A DNA stretch of 10,228 nucleotides from JABIEQ01 sp964516055 (GTDB lineage: Bacteria > Patescibacteriota > Patescibacteriia > Magasanikbacterales > UBA922). Numbering within the stretch: position 1 is the first letter of the stretch; every line of letters starts with the position of its first letter. Both the position numbers and the translations under genes were made by a program. The notes under the pieces are model-generated. The model searched no databases. It was not told where the DNA came from and was given only the letters and a program-made list of their open reading frames with translations. Of this stretch, positions 8,501-10,228 are shown one piece after another. The DNA is taken from the NCBI GenBank assembly GCA_964516055.1, contig CAZEYK010000041.1, positions 1 to 10,228 on the forward strand, read 5' to 3'.

Positions 8501-10228
8501 GGTACGTGCTGAACAAGATGCATTACAGTATCTTACTGGTGGTTCATGTAAAGTATTTCCTCAAAAGGATGCCCCTTTTCCGTTAAAGGATAGTATTATC
8601 TTGGGAGAGGATGTTGTACAAAATGCTGATACTCCAAATTCGGGTCAACGGCGTATATTTACGGAAAAAAATTCATTGTTTTCTGCTGCTAATATATGTC
8701 AGGAAGGAAATTGTTCTTGTGAATATACAAAAGTGTCTTATGGAAATAGTCTGGTAGATTATTGGCCACTCACTCGTCCAGAGAATAGTTTGTCTATTCC
8801 TGATGGTATTTGCCAAGGTGGAGAAAAAGCAGGACAACCATGTTCTATTGATGCGCATTGTGATGTGGTCCATGAAGCTACTGGGAATAATCCTCGTTTG
8901 GTAGTTCCTGGGCAGTGTAGTAAAAAGGATAAACAAGAAACGTATGTAGGGCAATTGGGGTATTGTTTGGAATATGATTTGAGTCGACCAATTAATGGTG
9001 CTGAAACGGAATTTGCGTGTTTAACGTGGCTTCCTATTGATGTGTCTGCTTCGAATGTTGATGTGTATAATTTGCATCCTGAGGCTGGATACTATCCGCC
9101 GATTGATGCCTCAGAAAATGCGGGAGGAGAAGTGTATTGTGTGGATTCTAACAGTCATGGAGCGTATACTTACGATTCTCAGTATACTAATGCAAATGTT
9201 TTGAGTAGTGCCACTAATTATGTTGAGGATCATCCATTGGATGTGTGGAGTAATCTTCTTCGTCAATCAAACTACGTTTCTGATACACAAGGAATTGCCC
9301 AAGATAAAGGAATCGCGTATTTGTATGGCGCCGTACAAAAATATGCGTGGGGTCGATTTGGTACTGATGCCGTGGTATTTCAAGTACACGATGCCAATGA
9401 ATATGAAGCGTGGGTAAACGGGAATAGACAATGGTATAAACGTCGTTGGGATGGAAATGCCATTGTTGATGACGAAAATCAGGAACAATCAGGGTTTCAT
9501 CCTAGTACGGAGCTTGATTTTTCTGGAGGGGCAATCTATGATTTATCCACTCGTGTGGCCGTAAATTTAGCAGATATTAAAAAGATTGATTTCTTGCCAG
9601 TTTTTGTTCCACCGCTAAAAGTTGCATCGAGTAATAATGAAAGTACTGCCAATGATGTTGAGTGTGCTATTTATAGGAATATTGCTTATTCCCGATGGAA
9701 AAATACAGGAACAGGGTATACTATCCAAGATATTGCTATTGATTTTGACGCAATGGCTGGTGAGGATAATGCAGTGCAATCGCAAACGGTGGATGCTCAG
9801 ATTGTTATTGCTAATGGTGATGCAAATCCATTTTTGAATTTCTTTTCCAACGAAGATTGGCAACCAGCTGCCTTGGATCTTAGTGGCGAAACTGCTTTGC
9901 CGTTATATACGTTTAAACATACCTTTGATAATGGACAAACTCGGTTTGGGTATTTGTTGCTTTGGGATTATTGTTATTATCATCCATATAGAGGTTATAG
10001 TAATGTCTGTAGCAGTGCACATGTGGCATTAGTACGTAATGGACAGGACATTCAGCGTAGTTTTGTACAAACATTATCAGCCACACCAGTGGATCAGTTG
10101 GATGGTATGATTGATGCTGATTTTGGGTATTTAGCGGTGATGATGGATTTTGATGCTGATGGAAATTATATTGATATATATAAGAAACAACGGAATCCTG
10201 ATAATAATTCAAATAATGGATGTGTTCA
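2457..10228 (+). CDS. Giant cysteine-rich secreted protein, function unknown (3' partial)
   Basis: One frame runs without a stop from ATG 2457 to the right edge, giving at least 2590 residues. It begins with a signal peptide (AHA-Q cleavage site after residue 36), followed by a mostly helical region (about 37-362) with only two cysteines (134, 166). The rest is rich in Asp, Asn, Ser, Thr and Tyr and carries roughly 95 cysteines by hand count, about 3.7 percent, which points to a disulfide-stabilised extracellular protein. Recognisable parts are twelve copies of a C-x5-GC-x2-aromatic-like signature, a carbohydrate-binding-like beta-sandwich interrupted by two six-cysteine modules (about 1082-1400), two short C-rich modules (1677-1706, 2119-2154), the conserved-looking CLTWLPID (2188-2195) and a calcium-loop-like motif (2564-2573). 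No catalytic motif is evident. No Shine-Dalgarno sequence precedes ATG 2457; ATG 2487 (Met11) would give a more compact 26-residue signal peptide. From memory, related giants occur in other Parcubacteria-like genomes, all uncharacterised. Surface adhesion or host contact is inference. Confidence 0.95.
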   Translation, partial: MPRSHTVFSRMKQFFTKGFIVLFLLGQILMPTPAHAQFEVSDLGLQAYFYGRDTTLGWRQALLSGLLGGAMNMVSYFTRKLAYDSAVYLASGDFGQKPLIFTKDWDNYLGDVAGDALASGVQELGQNAFGLDFCNGDLDLGLQVFLQIGIGDLFSITGPGDPQPDCTFNQLKHQWSKENFEQTFGKNTREFIGKTFASSISVDQSDFGVALGGISTLQKYEATAVFSSALERLQGDGFKDVKSYLSGNITTPSELVKQQINSLSPAQQAAYTNQQIAGLYGAQVETIIPQAIQVFAGTFTSQLLDNVISGLFRDKSPSDEANADIAAGDFFSPSGSGSREAAKNAFSFLFAGFANFQLSDYDIVSEFRACPSDNPSLYNCVIDSDFALLLDRAAGGEALTIKQALDEGLLHANWPLINPRNSLNTDSRCFQNAYCYSNLQKLRKVRILPIGPEISALKADPDNPSAWTLGTVVANFETCRFDEVSGRVIPDVTKPYCHLIDPNWVIRAPAVQCRTKGPSEQLLSPNTNERREECIDTPTCVLEADDGSCSSYGYCTKEKNVWDIGADSCPAYYDTCTAYKNTRTGNAASYLARTIDFDACDASTVGCRAYSTEKDANGNWYSRVESQLALKEFGRNQTIHFNERISQYTCSSADQGCTAFYPAQRNPNDFNRFALGIDGLYHRDNDAEFTYLKKAPDYLGCYDINPATTEIDWPQTISDFAFLPQGDACDPYVSACLPSEVGCDAYTPVTSGFGPTVPAIVGNNFCAAECVGYETYRQIGYDSAEVNRQGFEPGIFPLYFIADSPTAEECSAQYVGCDEFTNIDARTQGGESLEYYTDLRYCAQKTDTNEKTYYTWEGSVEDGYVLRTHTVLQVEQDRQQYLSVINPELVGNSGQSERVEDYFALGSPAYADDVKEILEDMYARCNVQSYTNSLNNYPIDQADPDCRAFYDDQAHIFYRLESQLVSVSDSCKPLRKTDSHLAYDGALTNAVSNLPFPQEGQPNLCQQKGGLWADDLSDELPGEPVCQRCVKGGSYINGACVYMALPDESNACPASANNCRLYVGNTSNDVRQLLNQQGDIFEPISDGPQSLLEAKQGWYPQAGLSVVGESVQVGQHSLQIASSQARRTLDLGTVEEDSLYELSFWARGTPQNLSIYFEQVDPIAIQPADHVPCVVDTDNGDNPYQAGLAGSADANIETQLADQCVPGGNNLLEAYCENGIIKHKVYTCGNGCSDGACAVGSAEPLVCNGVDTDGDDVLVDGVAAEDDFFGDQCLGERYLRESYCESDLFVQTLYECAEGCGNDTCNALPLTDVDFNRHPVPLDSFTFDPILNTEEPVSISDRWREYRFGPVQFSGDPEKLISLVIDRIPTDDQSSLLYLDNVRLTRVQDRKYLIKDSWKYNDLDVPTSCDATPNDGLPGAALGCREYTDSANNLMALTGFEQLCRAEAVGCSPVFDTYNTIDGTDQAAMQLFNVFCELPNGDTGPQTCSATVNFETYSCTVIPEERGCYIKGMIPVPNSSYVRFATDGAILTGLSPETLTSPGILSVNQSSVVIPADPAENDPVYMSIRPEVMCDDGAMGCQALGLESQNVNIDEDSSFSYQDILFLNQPDRYLGSEGVLCRDDVIGCSEFSSGATINYFKDPEITGNAICEYKPADQRSTNEAQQFGWFIKNVGMCSNDSALLCTSSNQCGAEDATCDNVGNVPCYGDFLQRGGEFGLWSNNSSLYDGYVGSCEPQYNGCVELVDHADTDNGTNLAGTSYHVIYNDKLQQKIAECADLGVSVREGCVLFDRTDVPNKLFDTTETYLRSEKKFDDRYGFVPAITQGNLDANILLKVDRDRECAEWLACRNSLRHIDESGKPIDLCYEYRACRDTVPGVACTDWVDPGSDSLGAEQLTEDAYVTRDTSWYGQEYTGLSLFEKFQIKDFSYITFDSRKEVQYLVYEIPSYFFDPPTDPNDIDYSGSGCFVNDIPKRDWLQCGFDSNGRCYEGQCIYPMEGAFPQDAALSQNDNEDELVRAEQDALQYLTGGSCKVFPQKDAPFPLKDSIILGEDVVQNADTPNSGQRRIFTEKNSLFSAANICQEGNCSCEYTKVSYGNSLVDYWPLTRPENSLSIPDGICQGGEKAGQPCSIDAHCDVVHEATGNNPRLVVPGQCSKKDKQETYVGQLGYCLEYDLSRPINGAETEFACLTWLPIDVSASNVDVYNLHPEAGYYPPIDASENAGGEVYCVDSNSHGAYTYDSQYTNANVLSSATNYVEDHPLDVWSNLLRQSNYVSDTQGIAQDKGIAYLYGAVQKYAWGRFGTDAVVFQVHDANEYEAWVNGNRQWYKRRWDGNAIVDDENQEQSGFHPSTELDFSGGAIYDLSTRVAVNLADIKKIDFLPVFVPPLKVASSNNESTANDVECAIYRNIAYSRWKNTGTGYTIQDIAIDFDAMAGEDNAVQSQTVDAQIVIANGDANPFLNFFSNEDWQPAALDLSGETALPLYTFKHTFDNGQTRFGYLLLWDYCYYHPYRGYSNVCSSAHVALVRNGQDIQRSFVQTLSATPVDQLDGMIDADFGYLAVMMDFDADGNYIDIYKKQRNPDNNSNNGCV
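2565..3542 (+). other. Helical N-terminal region of the giant protein
   Basis: Residues 37-362 differ in character from what follows. They are rich in Ala, Leu, Gln and Gly and almost free of cysteine (only C134 and C166). Moderately hydrophobic or amphipathic segments occur at about 62-92 (ending YLASGDFGQKPL), 138-155 and 280-320 (QAIQVFAGTFTSQLLDNVIS). The two cysteines bracket a hydrophobic stretch and could form a disulfide. A packed helical domain, oligomerisation stalk or membrane-associated region is possible. I cannot assign a family. Confidence 0.55.
4254..5660 (+). repeat. GC-x2-aromatic cysteine signatures, first cluster
   Basis: A signature of the form C-x(5,6)-GC-x2-[YF] recurs: CDASTVGCRAY (second Cys 607), CSSADQGCTAF (657), CLPSEVGCDAY (743) and CSAQYVGCDEF (817), with a variant CPASANNCRLY (1059). 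Spacing between copies is irregular (50-240 residues), so these are shared disulfide signatures within diverged modules and not simple tandem repeats. Each is typically followed by a polar stretch rich in Tyr and Asn before the next cysteine. Confidence 0.65.
5700..6659 (+). other. Carbohydrate-binding-like beta-sandwich, apparently split
   Basis: The first part (about residues 1082-1172) contains GWYP, then a HSLQIASS strand and LYELSFWARG (W1145), resembling the early strands of family 4/9-type carbohydrate-binding jelly rolls. The expected later strands appear only after a cysteine-rich insertion: SDRWREYRFGPVQF (W1343), KLISLVIDRI, LYLDNVRLTRV and YLIKDSW (W1398), where the D-N-V-x-L strand is typical of the final part of such folds. 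The ligand is unknown, and the fold is inferred from strand patterns only. Confidence 0.5.
5973..6371 (+). repeat. Two tandem six-cysteine DTD...GC...C modules
   Basis: Copy 1 spans residues 1173-1237 (nt 5973-6167) and copy 2 spans 1247-1305 (nt 6195-6371). Each begins with a cysteine followed by an Asp-rich stretch (CVVDTDNGD; CNGVDTDGDD), then has a central Cys (DQC in both), an aromatic-Cys (EAYC; ESYC), a xC pair (YTC; YEC) and a closing GC-x3-C (GCSDGAC; GCGNDTC). The six cysteines keep the same order and similar spacing in both copies, so they are true duplicates that have diverged. The Asp-rich starts may bind calcium. Confidence 0.7.
6660..7830 (+). repeat. GC-x2-aromatic cysteine signatures, second cluster
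   Basis: After the beta-sandwich the signature returns at higher density: LGCREY (Cys 1424), CRAEAVGCSPV (1451), RGCYIK (1508), CDDGAMGCQAL (1581), CRDDVIGCSEF (1628), CEPQYNGCVEL (1741) and EGCVLF (1787). Mean spacing is about 60 residues. A second Cys usually lies 6-7 residues before the GC. Inside this stretch is a short C-rich module at 1677-1706 (six cysteines in 30 residues). Confidence 0.6.
8811..8918 (+). other. Short C-x-GG...PC...C module
   Basis: Residues 2119-2154 read CQGGEKAGQPCSIDAHC followed by a loop and a final GQC. This C-x-G-G-x(5)-PC-x5-C pattern resembles small disulfide-tied modules scattered through large bacterial surface proteins. A looser version lies at residues 1677-1706 (CSNDSALLCTSSNQC...). 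No ligand can be inferred. Confidence 0.45.
10146..10175 (+). other. Calcium-loop-like DFDADGNYID in the giant protein
   Basis: Residues 2564-2573 place Asp at positions 1, 3, 5 and 10 with Gly at 6, as in the D-x-D-x-D-G loops of EF-hand-like and dockerin-like sites. Only one loop is visible before the window ends, so a pair or a full dockerin cannot be judged. Confidence 0.35.

Noticed and set aside
2583..10212. Many open frames of 60-125 codons on both strands within the giant gene, which could suggest a decayed region of small genes
   Set aside because: The single + frame is continuous for 2590 codons with consistent composition and motifs, so there is no sign of decay or frameshift; the rest are out-of-frame shadows.
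1..10228. CRISPR arrays, tRNA or rRNA genes, insertion sequences
   Set aside because: I saw no regularly spaced direct repeats, no cloverleaf-like sequence, no rRNA-like sequence and no transposase motifs on either strand.

Overview
The window looks like a piece of a Patescibacteria (Candidate Phyla Radiation) chromosome. The grounds are moderate to low GC, weak or absent Shine-Dalgarno sequences, a thrombospondin-type-3 calcium-repeat membrane protein, and directly after it a giant cysteine-rich secreted protein of a kind I associate with Parcubacteria-like lineages. That placement is inference; no rRNA or other phylogenetic marker beyond rsmA is present. The ordinary code fits: TGA ends the first gene exactly where rsmA begins, and the giant frame has no internal stop.

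Layout, all genes on the + strand. (1) 2-544 is the C-terminal half of a major-facilitator-type membrane transporter, cut by the left edge. (2) 541-1416 is rsmA (ksgA), the 16S rRNA adenine dimethyltransferase, overlapping the transporter stop by an ATGA junction. (3) 1417-1703 is a 287-base intergenic region with a small palindrome, a perfect 13-base inverted repeat, promoter-like hexamers inside that repeat, a good intrinsic terminator and an extended -10 promoter. (4) 1704-2450 encodes a small membrane-anchored protein with two Asp-rich calcium loops. (5) 2457 to the right edge is one uninterrupted frame of at least 2590 codons: a secreted protein with a signal peptide, a helical N-terminal part and then about 2200 residues carrying roughly 95 cysteines. 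No stop is reached.

The terminator and promoter at 1636-1673 separate the window into two transcription units: a housekeeping transporter/rsmA unit and a cell-surface unit. In the second, the small anchored calcium-loop protein and the giant lie 6 bases apart and are probably co-expressed. The giant carries a reiterated C-x5-GC-x2-aromatic signature, a carbohydrate-binding-like beta-sandwich that appears to be interrupted by two tandem six-cysteine modules, two short C-rich modules and a calcium-loop-like motif near the right edge. A role at the cell surface, such as adhesion or host contact, is the natural hypothesis, but nothing in the sequence proves it.
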